A stretch of 64,000 nucleotides of DNA from the NCBI GenBank assembly GCA_002421605.1, contig DISJ01000006.1:91318-155317 (forward strand). Reading direction: 5' to 3'. Below are positions 7,975 to 17,082 of this stretch, one piece after another. Each line of letters opens with the position of its first letter. Position 1 is the first letter of the stretch. The translations under genes were made by a program, and so were the position numbers. This DNA is from Rhodobacteraceae bacterium UBA6213 (GTDB lineage Bacteria > Pseudomonadota > Alphaproteobacteria > Rhodobacterales > Rhodobacteraceae). The notes beneath the pieces were generated by a model. The model did not search any database, had not been told where the DNA came from, and worked only from the letters and a program-made list of their open reading frames with translations.

Positions 7975-8391
7975 TCAATGCCCGAAGCCACGAGACAGCA
8001 CCAATGCGTCGTCGGTGCCCCCATCTGGCAGGCGGTAATAGCCGCGCCGCACCCCCACTTCGCGCCAGCCCGCCGCTTTATAGAGCGCGCGGGCAGGCAC
8101 ATTCGCCGCGGCAACTTCGAGAAATCCGGATTCGGCACCCGCCGCGCGTGCCGAATCGTCAAAGGCAGCCAGCAACGCCAACCCAAGGCCCTTGCGCCGC
8201 TCTTGTGGCGCTACGGCGAGGGTCAGTAACTCTGCCTCGCCCGCAACCACGCGCCCCATTACGAAACCACGCGAATCGCCGCGCAGAAACACGCCTGTCC
8301 CATCCAGCAACGCGGCAAATTCGTTGGCGTTCCACGGGCGCGGCGTGGTGAAGGCTTCGGCGTGCAGGGCTGCCAGCGCCGCGGGTGTCAT
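7975..8391 (-). CDS. rimI: GNAT N-acetyltransferase, RimI-like
   Basis: This 138-residue GNAT protein has the acetyl-CoA loop VAPQERRKGLGLALL and the C-terminal YKAAGWREVGVRRGYY typical of RimI, which acetylates the N-terminus of ribosomal protein S18 in E. coli. ATG 8389-8391 was chosen: it overlaps the tsaB stop (ATGA) and gives the normal family length, whereas the open frame runs on antisense-like through tsaB. The tsaB-rimI pairing is common in bacteria and supports the RimI call over a generic acetyltransferase. Confidence 0.88.
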   Translation of the reverse strand: MTPAALAALHAEAFTTPRPWNANEFAALLDGTGVFLRGDSRGFVMGRVVAGEAELLTLAVAPQERRKGLGLALLAAFDDSARAAGAESGFLEVAAANVPARALYKAAGWREVGVRRGYYRLPDGGTDDALVLSRGFGH

Positions 8392-9038
8392 GGCACGATG
8401 ACCGGCGCAGGTTCTGCGGGTAGCGCCGCATCTGCGCTGCGCAGATAGAGCGGCGCGGGCCGGGGGCCGGGAAGCAAACGGCGCGCTGCGGCCAACCGCG
8501 CGATCGCTTCGGGCAGCGGCATCGCAGGATGAAGCAAGCGCAACGCGGGCATCGCTGCCAGCAGCGCCGCTGCGCCCGACCCCGTTACCAGTTGCCCCGC
8601 TGCCAACCCGGCCAGCAGCACTTCGATACTGACCAAGCGCGGCGCACTTTCTGGCCCGAACTCTTGCGCATAACACTCGCCGCGGCGCGCGTCTTCGACC
8701 ACCAGCAGCGGCCTTGGCAGGCTCAGCGCGGTCGCCTCCAGCCCACTTACCGCCACCGCAGGAATACCAAGTGCCAGCGCAAGACCGCGCGCAGCCGCGA
8801 CCGATATGCGCACACCGGTAAAGTTGCCGGGGCCGATCCCGACCCCCAGTGCCGCCAGATCGCGCCAGCCCACACCCGCGCGCGCCAGCATTTCTTCCAA
8901 CATCGGCACCAGCCGTTCGGCTTGGCCCTTCGCCATCGCTTCGGTCCGGCACTCAAGCAATTCGTCGCCGCAAAGCAAAGCGGCCGCGCAGTGCGCGGCC
9001 GAAGTATCAAAGCCCAGTATCAGCGGCTTAAAGTGCAA
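8388..9038 (-). CDS. tsaB: tRNA threonylcarbamoyladenosine biosynthesis protein TsaB
   Basis: TsaB is the non-catalytic ASKHA-fold partner of TsaD in making t6A37 on ANN-decoding tRNAs. The 216-residue protein has the phosphate-1-like start LILGFDTSAAHCAAAL and the conserved GIGPGNFTGVRIS near residue 68. The start at 9038 (MHFKPL) overlaps the NifU-type gene by 11 bases, so the two may be co-transcribed. The C-terminal half is variable, as in other TsaB proteins. Confidence 0.95.
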   Translation of the reverse strand: MHFKPLILGFDTSAAHCAAALLCGDELLECRTEAMAKGQAERLVPMLEEMLARAGVGWRDLAALGVGIGPGNFTGVRISVAAARGLALALGIPAVAVSGLEATALSLPRPLLVVEDARRGECYAQEFGPESAPRLVSIEVLLAGLAAGQLVTGSGAAALLAAMPALRLLHPAMPLPEAIARLAAARRLLPGPRPAPLYLRSADAALPAEPAPVIVP

Positions 9039-9591
9039 TGGAGCGCACCTCGCTCACCTCCGGGATGTAGTGGCGTAGTAGGTTCTCGATGCCCATCTTC
9101 AGCGTCAGTGTGCTTGACGGGCACCCCGCACAGGCGCCCTGCATGTGCAGATAAACAACGCCCCGCTCAAAGCCATGAAAGGTGATGTCGCCGCCGTCTT
9201 GCGCCACAGCGGGGCGCACTCGGGTGTCGAGCAATTCCTTGATCTGCGCCACAATCGCGCTATCGGGTCCATCGTGACCGGCATGTCCGCCTGCGGCTAT
9301 GGCCGCGCCCTCCATTACCGGGGCGCCCGACTGGAAGTGCTCCATGATTGCGCCGAGGATCGCGGGCTTCACATGTTCCCACCGCATTTCTTCGTCTTTG
9401 GTGACGGTAATAAAGTCCGACCCAAAGAAAACCCCGCTCACACCACGTTGGGCAAAGATGCGCCGCGCCAGTGGCGATACCTCGGCGGCGTCGGCCGAAG
9501 GAAAGTCGGCGGTGCCGGTTTCCAGCACAGTCATGCCGGGCAAAAACTTCAATGTTGCCGGGTTTGGGGTGGTTTCGGTCTGAATAAACAT
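9028..9591 (-). CDS. NifU-family Fe-S cluster scaffold/carrier protein (Nfu type)
   Basis: The 187-residue protein has an N-terminal Nfu domain (IQTETTPNPATLKFLPG at residues 3-19) and a C-terminal NifU domain with the cluster-binding CAGCPSS motif. Between them is a glycine/histidine-rich linker (AAGGHAGHDG). Two such proteins bind a bridging 4Fe-4S cluster and pass it to targets. ATG 9589-9591 (MFIQTE) was chosen over the ATG at 9606 because family members begin with this block. It overlaps the start of tsaB by 11 bases. Confidence 0.93.
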   Translation of the reverse strand: MFIQTETTPNPATLKFLPGMTVLETGTADFPSADAAEVSPLARRIFAQRGVSGVFFGSDFITVTKDEEMRWEHVKPAILGAIMEHFQSGAPVMEGAAIAAGGHAGHDGPDSAIVAQIKELLDTRVRPAVAQDGGDITFHGFERGVVYLHMQGACAGCPSSTLTLKMGIENLLRHYIPEVSEVRSIAL

Positions 9592-9728
9592 GGGCAGCCT
9601 CCGCACGGGTCAGCTTCGCATATGCGCTTCCCAAGCGTTTTCGTCAAGATTGCGAGGTGCGCGGCCACGTGGGTTTCTTTGTTGCCCGAAACACCGAAAA
9701 CCTCCGGGGGCAGCGCCCGTGGCGCGGC

Positions 9729-10184
9729 TCAGGTGATCTCTTCCAGCCGTTCCTTAGACATATCTCCGGGCACAATTGTCAGCGGACAGGGCAGGTTGGC
9801 TGCGGTGCGCGAGAGTTGCGTGACCAGAGGGCCAGGACCAGCGTTGTCTGACCCCGCGCCTAATACCAGCACGCCGATCTGCGGATCGTCGCGGATTACG
9901 GCGAGGATCTCGGTTGCTGGTTCGCCTTCGCGAATGATCAGCACCGGGTCAATCCCTTGCCGATCTCGCATCCACTTTGCGTAAACCTCGAAATGCGCCT
10001 CGATCCGCTCGCGCGCCTCATCTCGCATGATCTCGGCCACGCCAATCCAGTGCTGGTATTCCTCGGGCGGAATGACCGAAAGAATTGTTACGCCTGCACC
10101 GGTACGGGCAGCCCGCAACGCCGCAAACCGCATGGCGTTCAGGCATTCGCGGGTATCATCTAGCACTACCAGAAACTTGCGCAT
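9729..10184 (-). CDS. Universal stress protein, UspA family
   Basis: This 151-residue protein has the Usp fold: KFLVVLDDTRECLNAMRFAA at the N-terminus and the ATP-binding loop GAGSDNAGPGPLVTQL near residue 112. The start is ATG 10182-10184 with GAGGGG about seven bases upstream; the TTG just before it is not needed. Such proteins bind ATP and are induced in stress or stationary phase. It stands alone, 24 bases after the preceding gene on the strand. Confidence 0.93.
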   Translation of the reverse strand: MRKFLVVLDDTRECLNAMRFAALRAARTGAGVTILSVIPPEEYQHWIGVAEIMRDEARERIEAHFEVYAKWMRDRQGIDPVLIIREGEPATEILAVIRDDPQIGVLVLGAGSDNAGPGPLVTQLSRTAANLPCPLTIVPGDMSKERLEEIT

Positions 10185-10208
10185 CAAAGCCCCCTCAGGT
10201 CGGCGCGA

Positions 10209-11216
10209 TCATGGCGCAGATCGGGCAGGCTTGGCAACTGCCCTGCGCACTGACTTCGCGCGACGTAGCGCGAGCTTGCCAATCGCGCCCAGAATGGCGC
10301 CCAATTGCGCAAGCGCCAGCCCCAGCAGCGCGATTGCCGCAACTGCCAGATCGCTGAGTCGCGTAAGCGTGCGAAAGGCACGCGCCTTGCCCAGCACCGC
10401 CACAGCGCGCCGCGTATCTGGCCCTGCGACCTCGGCCAGTCGCGCGAGTCGCGCAAGCTCGGCGGCATCATCGGCGTGGCGCAAAAGCAAAAGTGTTTCG
10501 GCGGGCGATGTGGCCGCAACGATGCGCCCCGCATCCCCCGCAATGGCCGAAAACCGCGCCCAGGATGCCGCCCCGGCAATTTCCGCAACAAGCCGTTCTG
10601 GCAGGCTGCCGAGTTTGCGCGCCAGTCGCAGCCCGGTCGCACCCACCTTGACCGTTGTGCTTGTGCCCCCGCTTGCCAGCATCAGTGCTGTGCCCGCTAG
10701 CCCTGCAAGCGCCAGCCCTGCCTCAAGCTCATCAACCTCGTCGCCCTGCGCCGTAGCAACCGCCACCCTCCTGAGCGCGTTCAGATCGCCCAGCGGCGAA
10801 AGTTCCACCGGAATGGCGCAAACGCCGATTTGTTTAAGTGTCTGGCACGACGCAATGTCCCACGCGCAGGTGCCGCAGGCACCAAGCTCGGCAAGCCAGC
10901 CCTCGGCTGCGGCCACCATCGCCTCGGCCTCAGCCAAAAGATCGGGCGGTAATACGGCACCCTGATCGCGTGCAAGATCGAGGTAAAGCGCCACATCGAG
11001 CGGTTCCTTTGCGCCAACCGCTGCTGCCAACCGCGCCGCGATCCGGTCCGGGGTTGCGGTGCTCGTAATCGCGCGCGTCAGCGCCGCGCGTGCGTCCGCC
11101 TCGGTCCGATCCACAACCGGCGCGGCAAAAGGGTGTTGCGCCAGAACGTAGCCCGCAAGCGCCACCGAGCCTGCAGCCCAAAGTGCCAGCGTCAGCCACG
11201 CCAGCCGCCGGATCAT
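10209..11216 (-). CDS. Hypothetical membrane protein, unknown function
   Basis: This 335-residue protein was not recognised. It starts with a membrane segment or signal anchor (about residues 5-25), has an alpha-helical Ala/Leu/Arg-rich body, a small cysteine group (CGTC near 130, further Cys at 139 and 148), a hydrophobic glycine-rich stretch near 184-200, and a hydrophobic segment at about 292-318 followed by a very basic tail. Its start overlaps the aminotransferase stop by four bases, so it is translated with that gene. No enzyme motif is visible. The codon use and composition match the neighbours. Confidence 0.75.
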   Translation of the reverse strand: MIRRLAWLTLALWAAGSVALAGYVLAQHPFAAPVVDRTEADARAALTRAITSTATPDRIAARLAAAVGAKEPLDVALYLDLARDQGAVLPPDLLAEAEAMVAAAEGWLAELGACGTCAWDIASCQTLKQIGVCAIPVELSPLGDLNALRRVAVATAQGDEVDELEAGLALAGLAGTALMLASGGTSTTVKVGATGLRLARKLGSLPERLVAEIAGAASWARFSAIAGDAGRIVAATSPAETLLLLRHADDAAELARLARLAEVAGPDTRRAVAVLGKARAFRTLTRLSDLAVAAIALLGLALAQLGAILGAIGKLALRRAKSVRRAVAKPARSAP

Positions 11217-12076
11217 GCCTGAGTGTGCGCGAAATCCCAGTAGAGTGCGCGCGCCCGTTTGGTGACCGGCCCGATCTGGTAGCTTACATCGTCAAAGCCC
11301 GTCACCGGCGTGACCTTGGCAAAGTTACCTGACAGGAACACTTCGTCCGCCGCCCGGAAATCGGCGATTGTCAGCACCGCTTCGCGCACCTCGGTGCCTG
11401 CCGCGCGCAGGTTGGCAATGTGGCGCGCCCGCGTGATGCCCGAAAGAAAGGTGCCGTTGCCGATTGGTGTAAAGGCCACGCCATCCTTGACCATAAAGAC
11501 GTTTGCAGTAGCGCTTTCCGCCACGTTGCCCATCGCATCACATACCAGCGCATTGCCAAAACCCTTGCGCTTGGCTTCGACCAACATACGCGCGTTGTTG
11601 GGGTAAAGGCAGCCTGCCTTGGCGTTGCACACGTTGTCGGCCAGCACCGGGCGGCGAAACTGGGTGGTGGTCAGCGTGGTGGTGGCTTCGGGTGCGGGCA
11701 TCGGCACGGCCTCTAGGCACAGCGCAAAGCCTGTCACCCCTTCCATCGGTGCCACGCCAAGATCTGACCCGTGGATCGCCCAATACATTGGGCGCACATA
11801 GACCGCGTCGCTTGGCGCATAACGCGCCAGCCCCTCGCGCGCCATTGCCACCATTTCTTCGGTGCCGACCGTAGGGGTGATCATCAGCGCCTCGGCAGAG
11901 CGGTTGACCCGGGCGCAGTGCGAGGCAAGATCGGGTGCCACGCCTTCGAAATAGCGCGCCCCGTCGAACACCGAAGACCCCTGCCAGATGCCGTGATCGG
12001 CGGCGCGCATGACTGCAATGTCGCCCTCGTGCCAGCGTCCATCGAACCAGGTGCGGATATGCGTGCCAAATGCCAT
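11213..12076 (-). CDS. ilvE: Class IV aminotransferase, branched-chain amino-acid type
   Basis: This PLP enzyme is 287 residues long. It has the fold-type IV features: HGIWQGSSVFDGARYF near residue 28, the catalytic lysine K153 in CNAKAGCLYPNNARM, and ESATANVFMVKDG. The family transfers amino groups between glutamate and branched-chain 2-oxo acids, or makes D-amino acids or 4-amino-4-deoxychorismate products. The sequence is closest in appearance to the branched-chain branch, but a related specificity cannot be excluded. It is the first gene of a pair with the unknown membrane protein. Confidence 0.85.
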   Translation of the reverse strand: MAFGTHIRTWFDGRWHEGDIAVMRAADHGIWQGSSVFDGARYFEGVAPDLASHCARVNRSAEALMITPTVGTEEMVAMAREGLARYAPSDAVYVRPMYWAIHGSDLGVAPMEGVTGFALCLEAVPMPAPEATTTLTTTQFRRPVLADNVCNAKAGCLYPNNARMLVEAKRKGFGNALVCDAMGNVAESATANVFMVKDGVAFTPIGNGTFLSGITRARHIANLRAAGTEVREAVLTIADFRAADEVFLSGNFAKVTPVTGFDDVSYQIGPVTKRARALYWDFAHTQA

Positions 12077-12209
12077 CTCGGCTCTCCATTGTTGCGCGGC
12101 GTACTAAAGCACTTTGCCTCGGCGTGGTCCAGCATGCCTAGCCGGGTGCTAGCTGGCGGCGGGGCGGGGTAACCAGGGCGCAAAATTCTTGCTATCTGGC
12201 GCAAGATTT

Positions 12210-12225
12210 CGCGGGCAAGCCCGCG
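12210..12225. repeat. Hairpin in the divergent region between aminotransferase and EamA genes
   Basis: CGCGGG (12210-12215) and CCCGCG (12220-12225) are complementary around a four-base loop, CAAG. It lies in the 185-base region between the two divergent genes, about 37 bases before the EamA start, and would be in the leader of whichever transcript crosses it. Confidence 0.35.
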
Positions 12226-12261
12226 CGAATCACGCTAGCGATGCGCGCCTGAGAGGGATTC

Positions 12262-13176
12262 ATGAACCTGTTTCTTTTCGCCGCAACCGTACTTATCTGG
12301 GGCTCGACCTGGCTTGCCATTGCGCTTGAGCTTGGTCCCGTGCCGGTGCTGGTCTCTGTCTTTTACCGCTTTGCGCTGGCCGCGCTGATTCTCTGGCCGC
12401 TGCTGCTACTGAGCGGCAGAATGGCAAACACCCGACCGCGCGACCATCTTTTCATGGGCTTGCAGGGGCTTTGCCTTTTCAGCCTCAATTTCCTCTGCTT
12501 TTACAATGCCACCGCCTACATCCCCTCGGGGCTGGTTTCGGTGATCTTTTCGCTCGCCACCATCTACAACGCCGTCAACGCGCGACTGTTTTTTGGCGAA
12601 CGCATTACCGCGCGCGCAGTGCTGGCAACAGCGGTGGGGGTGGCGGGGCTGGTGCTGATTTTCTGGCACGACCTGTTTGGCGGCGCGCTGAACCTTGATG
12701 CGCTCAAAGGCGTCGGGCTTGCAGCCCTTGGCACGCTGTTCTTTTCACTCGGCAACATGGTTTCGCGCAAGCTGAGCAGTACCGGCGTGCCGCCACTGAC
12801 AGCCAACGCATGGGGCATGGGTTATGGCGCGCTGTTTCTGATAGCGCTGATCGGGTTAAGCGGGGTGCCGCTGGTGGCACCGCCCAGCGCTAGTTATGTC
12901 GGCGCGCTGCTATACCTTGCGCTGTTCGGCTCGGTGGTCGGCTTTACCACCTACCTTATGCTGGTGGCGCGAATCGGCTCTGGCCGGGCGGCCTATGCCA
13001 CGGTGATGTTTCCAGTCATCGCGCTGCTGCTGTCATGGGCTTTCGAAGGCTATCACTGGCAATGGCAAACGGTGCTGGGCGTGGGGCTAACGCTGCTTGG
13101 CAACGCCATCATGTTCGCCCGTGCGCCGTTCAGGGTGCCTCGGCCAGCAGCACCTGAAGGTCGAGCGGCTCATTGA
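12262..13176 (+). CDS. EamA/DMT-family transporter
   Basis: This 304-residue protein has about ten membrane segments in two EamA repeats. The first begins LIWGSTWLAIALELGPVPV. The drug/metabolite transporter superfamily exports amino acids, metabolites or drugs, and the substrate cannot be told from sequence. The start ATG at 12262 follows GAGAGGG at 12251-12257. The C-terminus overlaps the convergent VOC gene by 47 bases. Confidence 0.9.
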   Translation: MNLFLFAATVLIWGSTWLAIALELGPVPVLVSVFYRFALAALILWPLLLLSGRMANTRPRDHLFMGLQGLCLFSLNFLCFYNATAYIPSGLVSVIFSLATIYNAVNARLFFGERITARAVLATAVGVAGLVLIFWHDLFGGALNLDALKGVGLAALGTLFFSLGNMVSRKLSSTGVPPLTANAWGMGYGALFLIALIGLSGVPLVAPPSASYVGALLYLALFGSVVGFTTYLMLVARIGSGRAAYATVMFPVIALLLSWAFEGYHWQWQTVLGVGLTLLGNAIMFARAPFRVPRPAAPEGRAAH

Positions 13177-13613
13177 CCATGGTTAGCTCGCCGTCGGTAC
13201 CGCGCGGCCATTCCGCCTGCGGGCGGTCACGATAAAGCTCGACCCCATTACCATCAGGATCGCGAAGGTAGATCGCTTCGCTGACGCCATGATCTGCCGC
13301 ACCTTCCAGCGGCCAGCCCGCGTTCACCAGACGGCGCAGCGCATCGGCAAGGCTGGCGCGGTCGGGGTAAAGGAACGCTGTGTGGAAAAGCCCGGTGGTG
13401 CCGTGCGCGGGCGATTTGCCACCCCGGCTTTCCCAAGTGTTCGGCCCGATATGGTGATGATAGCCCCCGGCAGAAAGAACGCGGCTGCGAGCCGTGGCGC
13501 TGTTGTAGCTCGAACCCAAGCACGCCCGCGTAGAAGGTAATCGCGCGTTCCAGATCAGCTACCTTCAGGTGAACATGGCCAATGCGGGTCTCGGGGTGGA
13601 TCGGGGTGCGCAT
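13130..13613 (-). pseudogene. VOC/glyoxalase-family gene with a frameshift
   Basis: Two frames together make one VOC protein. The N-terminal frame starts at ATG 13611-13613 and gives the beta-alpha-beta metal-binding half (GHVHLKVADLERAITFYAGV, then LGFELQQRHGSQ). Downstream of about 13488 the homology continues in another frame: LSAGGYHHHIGPNTWES, then LRDPDGNGVELYRDRPQAEW. The change needs one base inserted or two deleted near 13483-13490, in a run of short C/T tracts. It could be a real mutation or a sequence error. Intact members are metal-dependent dioxygenases or glyoxalase-like enzymes. The 3' end overlaps the EamA gene tail to tail. Confidence 0.75.
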
Positions 13614-13714
13614 GGCGCTCTCCTCAACGCGTGACGCCCATAAGATAGGCGCAATGCCCCGCATCCGTCAGGTCACCCGTCGCTCAATTGCTGTGCAGTA
13701 TCGCGCCGATGTGG

Positions 13715-14482
13715 TCAGGCGAACGGATTGGCCGGGTAGCCAACGGAGGCAAGGTAAAGCCCTTGCGGCGGGCAGACTGGCCCGCAAGCCGCGCGGTCGC
13801 GCGCCGCCAATGCGCGCGCCACGTCATCAGGCGCCCAGGCCCCTGCCCCCACCCGCTCCAACGTTCCGACGATCGAGCGCACCTGATTGTGCAGAAAGCT
13901 GCGCGCGCGAAGGCTAAAGCGAATCTCGCGCCCACCGGGCGCCGCAACTTCGTCGATCGCGATTTCGTCGAGTGTTTTGACGGGCGAGGCGGCTTGGCAG
14001 TGGGCCGAGCGAAAGGTGCTAAAATCGTGTGTGCCGACCAGATGCGCGGCACCGGCGCGCATCGCATCAAGATCTAACACCGACTTTACCTGCCAGACGC
14101 GCCCGCGTTCGACAGCCGGTGGGGCGCGGCGTTCCAGAACGCGGAACAGATAGCGCCGCTCGATCGCCGAAAACCGCGCGTGGAAATCTTCGCCCACCTC
14201 TGCCACTGCCAGCACCGCCACCGGGTCGGGGCGAAGCTGAGCGTTCAGCGCCTCGGACAGGCGAAACGGCGACCAGTTTCGCGTAAGGTCGATGTGCGCC
14301 ACCTGCCCCGTGGCATGTACGCCCGCATCGGTCCTGCCGGCAGCGGCAACGGTGTGTGGCCCCGGCCCGAGCCGCCCAAGCGCCGCCTCAAGCGCCCCTT
14401 GCACCGAAGAAAGCTCAATCTGGCGCTGCCAGCCCGAAAACGGGCCGCCATCGTATTCAATCAGGAGCGCATATCTGGGCAT
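13715..14482 (-). CDS. truA: tRNA pseudouridine synthase A
   Basis: TruA makes pseudouridine at positions 38-40 of the tRNA anticodon arm. The 255-residue protein has the catalytic aspartate D52 in AAGRTDAGVHATGQVAH and the family start RYALLIEYDGGPFSGWQRQ. ATG 14480-14482 gives this start; the longer open frame upstream adds a Cys/Arg-rich stretch not seen in TruA. It stands alone, divergent from the ycjX-like gene. Confidence 0.95.
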   Translation of the reverse strand: MPRYALLIEYDGGPFSGWQRQIELSSVQGALEAALGRLGPGPHTVAAAGRTDAGVHATGQVAHIDLTRNWSPFRLSEALNAQLRPDPVAVLAVAEVGEDFHARFSAIERRYLFRVLERRAPPAVERGRVWQVKSVLDLDAMRAGAAHLVGTHDFSTFRSAHCQAASPVKTLDEIAIDEVAAPGGREIRFSLRARSFLHNQVRSIVGTLERVGAGAWAPDDVARALAARDRAACGPVCPPQGLYLASVGYPANPFA

Positions 14483-14639
14483 GCCTTCCCTTAGCGCGCC
14501 ACACCCCGCCCTTGCAATCCCGCGTAACTGCGCGCGGCTGCGGCCAAATCGGCCACACACAGTGACCGCAGCGCCACAGCCCCTTTCACCTGCCCTTGCT
14601 GCCGCCTATCTTGAGAGAAGTCACAGGAGGCGCGCCAAC

Positions 14640-16052
14640 TTGGGTATCGGCGATCTGGCAGACGGGGTGGCGCGAAGCATCGAGTCGCTTGGCAACTCGG
14701 TTTCAGCGGCGTTGTTCGAGCCGGTGGTGCGGCTGGGGGTCACGGGCCTTTCGCGCGCGGGCAAGACGGTGTTCATCACCTCGCTGGTCGCCAACCTGAT
14801 GGACCGTGGCCGGATGCCGGGGCTGATCGCGGCCAACAACGGCTCCATTCGCGCCGCGTGGCTGCAACCGCAGCCCGACGATACGGTGCCGCGGTTCGAC
14901 TATGAATCCCACCTTGCTGCCCTTACCGGCCCAGCTCCGCACTGGCCCGAAGGGACGAAGGCGGTTTCAGAGCTACGGCTTTCGTTCCTGATTCAACCCA
15001 CCGGCATTTTGGGTGCGCTGCGCGGGCCGCGCAAATTGCACCTTGATATCGTCGATTACCCCGGCGAGTGGTTGTTGGATCTTGCCTTGCTGGACCAGAG
15101 CTTTGAGCAATGGTCCGAAGCCACGCTTGCGCGCATGGCAGCGCGACCGCTTGGCCCTGAATACCTCGCAGCCCTTGCGACCACCGACACGACTGCGCCC
15201 TTTGGCGAGCCCGTAGCACAAGCACTTGCCGCCGCCTTTACCGCGCATCTTCAGGCAGCAAGCAAAGCGGGTCTTGCCGATTGCTCGCCAGGGCGGTTCC
15301 TTTTGCCGGGCGAGTTGGCCGGATCGCCGGTATTGACCTTTGCGCCGATGTTCCGCCCTGATGCCGCCCCCCGCGGCAGCCTTTGGCGCGAGATGGCACG
15401 CCGATTTGCAGCCTATAAGGCGCATGTGGTGCGCCCGTTCTTTCGCGATCACTTCGCGCATATCGACCGACAGGTTGTGTTGCTTGACGCGCTTGGTGCC
15501 ATCCACGCCGGACCACAAGCCGTGGAAGACATGCGCCGCGCCATGGCCGAAATCCTCTCCGCGTTCCGCCCGGGGCGCTCGGGGCGGCTTGCGCGGCTTA
15601 TCGGGCTCAAGCGGATCGACCGTATCCTGTTTGTCGCCACCAAGGCCGACCATTTGCACCACTCGCAACACTCGCAGTTGACCGCGATTATGCAGGCGAT
15701 GCTGCGCGAGGCGCGCGACCGCGCCGATTTTGCGGGGGCGCGCACCGAAGCGCTGGCAATTGCTGCGCTGCGCACCACGACCGAAGAAACGCTGTCCCAC
15801 AACGGCGCACCGCTTGACGCCGTGCGCGGCACGCTGGCAAGCGGGCGGCAGGCCGCGTTTTACCCCGGCGCGCTGCCCAACGACCCGGCGCATTTGCTGA
15901 CCCCGGCGCGGCAAGGGGCTGCGAAATGGCTCGATTCAGATTACGCGATGATGGATTTCCGCCCGGCGCAGATACAGTTGAAACCCGGCGTCGGGCCGCC
16001 GCATATTCGGCTGGATCGCGCCGCCGAGTTCCTTTTGGGCGACAAGCTGTGA
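14640..16052 (+). CDS. YcjX-like P-loop NTPase (DUF463)
   Basis: This 470-residue protein has a Walker A motif (GLSRAGKT, residues 36-43) and DYPGEWLLDL as the likely switch/Walker B segment, matching the YcjX family found in many proteobacteria. The function is unclear; E. coli ycjX-ycjF belong to the phage-shock/heat regulon. A TTG start at 14640 is proposed: AGGAGG at 14625-14630 is nine bases upstream and the length equals the family's. No ATG or GTG nearby gives a comparable N-terminus. The longer open frame upstream is antisense to truA. Confidence 0.88.
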   Translation: MGIGDLADGVARSIESLGNSVSAALFEPVVRLGVTGLSRAGKTVFITSLVANLMDRGRMPGLIAANNGSIRAAWLQPQPDDTVPRFDYESHLAALTGPAPHWPEGTKAVSELRLSFLIQPTGILGALRGPRKLHLDIVDYPGEWLLDLALLDQSFEQWSEATLARMAARPLGPEYLAALATTDTTAPFGEPVAQALAAAFTAHLQAASKAGLADCSPGRFLLPGELAGSPVLTFAPMFRPDAAPRGSLWREMARRFAAYKAHVVRPFFRDHFAHIDRQVVLLDALGAIHAGPQAVEDMRRAMAEILSAFRPGRSGRLARLIGLKRIDRILFVATKADHLHHSQHSQLTAIMQAMLREARDRADFAGARTEALAIAALRTTTEETLSHNGAPLDAVRGTLASGRQAAFYPGALPNDPAHLLTPARQGAAKWLDSDYAMMDFRPAQIQLKPGVGPPHIRLDRAAEFLLGDKL

Positions 16053-16062
16053 GGATGCGCCG

Positions 16063-17082
16063 ATGACTGAAACCCGCCGCGGCCCCGTGCTGATCGAACT
16101 CGAAGGTGCCGCACCCACGCCCGCCGATGCGCCCCCGGTGCCCGACCTTGGCACGCTGGCCCCACCGCAGGGCCGCGCCATGCAGATCGCCGCGCGTCTG
16201 GCGGCGCGGCGCCCTTCGCGGCTAACGCGGTTTTTCTGGCAGGCGGCCTTGGCGCTGGTGGGGTTTCTGGTGTCGGTTGCGGCGTGGAACTTTCTGACCG
16301 GGCTGATTACCGCGCATCCGATTCTGGGTTGGCTTGGCACTGCGCTTTTGGGCGCTTTTTTGCTGGCCGCGGCGCTGGTGGCGCTACGCGAGCTGGCTGC
16401 ATTGGCGCGGCTGGCGCGGCTTGACCGGGTGCACCGAGCCGCGACGGCCGCGCTTGCCTCGGGCAATCTTGCAGCGGCGCGCGAGGTGGTGGCGCGGCTT
16501 CGCACGCTTTACGCGGCGCGCGAGGAACTCGCGTGGCCACGCGCCCGGCTACTGGAACGCGAAGCAGAAATGCTTGATTGCGCAAGCCTGCTGACGCTGA
16601 CCGAAACCGAGCTGCTAACGCCGCTCGATGCTGCAGCGCGCGCCGAGATACAGGCGGCGGCGCGGCAAGTGGCAGCAGTAACCGCGCTGGTGCCGCTGGC
16701 ACTGGCCGATGTAGTTGCGGCCTTGACCGCCAACCTGCGCATGATCCGCCGCATCGCCGAGGTTTATGGCGGCCGCGCGGGCACCTTTGGGTCTTGGCGG
16801 CTGGCGCGCGCGGTGATGACGCATCTGGTGGCCACCGGGGCGGTTGCGGCAGGAGACGATCTGATCGAGACGATGGCTGGTGGAGGCATTTTGGCCAAGC
16901 TTTCGCGCCGCTTTGGCGAAGGCGTGGTCAACGGCGCGCTGACCGCACGCGTCGGCATTGCCGCGATGGAGGTGTGCCGCCCACTGCCCTTTAACGCGCT
17001 GCCGCGCCCCAAGGTGCGCGCACTGGTCGGCAACGCGCTGGCCGGATTGTTCGAACGGTCCGGCGAAAAGGGCGCTGACTAA
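16063..17082 (+). CDS. YcjF/TIGR01620 family membrane protein (DUF697)
   Basis: This 339-residue protein has a Pro/Ala-rich N-terminus, two adjacent membrane segments (about residues 59-79 and 87-107) and a cytoplasmic C-terminal domain with the family's GGGILAKLSRRFGEGVVNG stretch. It follows the ycjX-like gene by ten bases, and this pair is conserved across proteobacteria, suggesting a membrane complex of NTPase and anchor. The biochemical role is unknown. Its stop overlaps the convergent LysR gene by four bases. Confidence 0.9.
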   Translation: MTETRRGPVLIELEGAAPTPADAPPVPDLGTLAPPQGRAMQIAARLAARRPSRLTRFFWQAALALVGFLVSVAAWNFLTGLITAHPILGWLGTALLGAFLLAAALVALRELAALARLARLDRVHRAATAALASGNLAAAREVVARLRTLYAAREELAWPRARLLEREAEMLDCASLLTLTETELLTPLDAAARAEIQAAARQVAAVTALVPLALADVVAALTANLRMIRRIAEVYGGRAGTFGSWRLARAVMTHLVATGAVAAGDDLIETMAGGGILAKLSRRFGEGVVNGALTARVGIAAMEVCRPLPFNALPRPKVRALVGNALAGLFERSGEKGAD

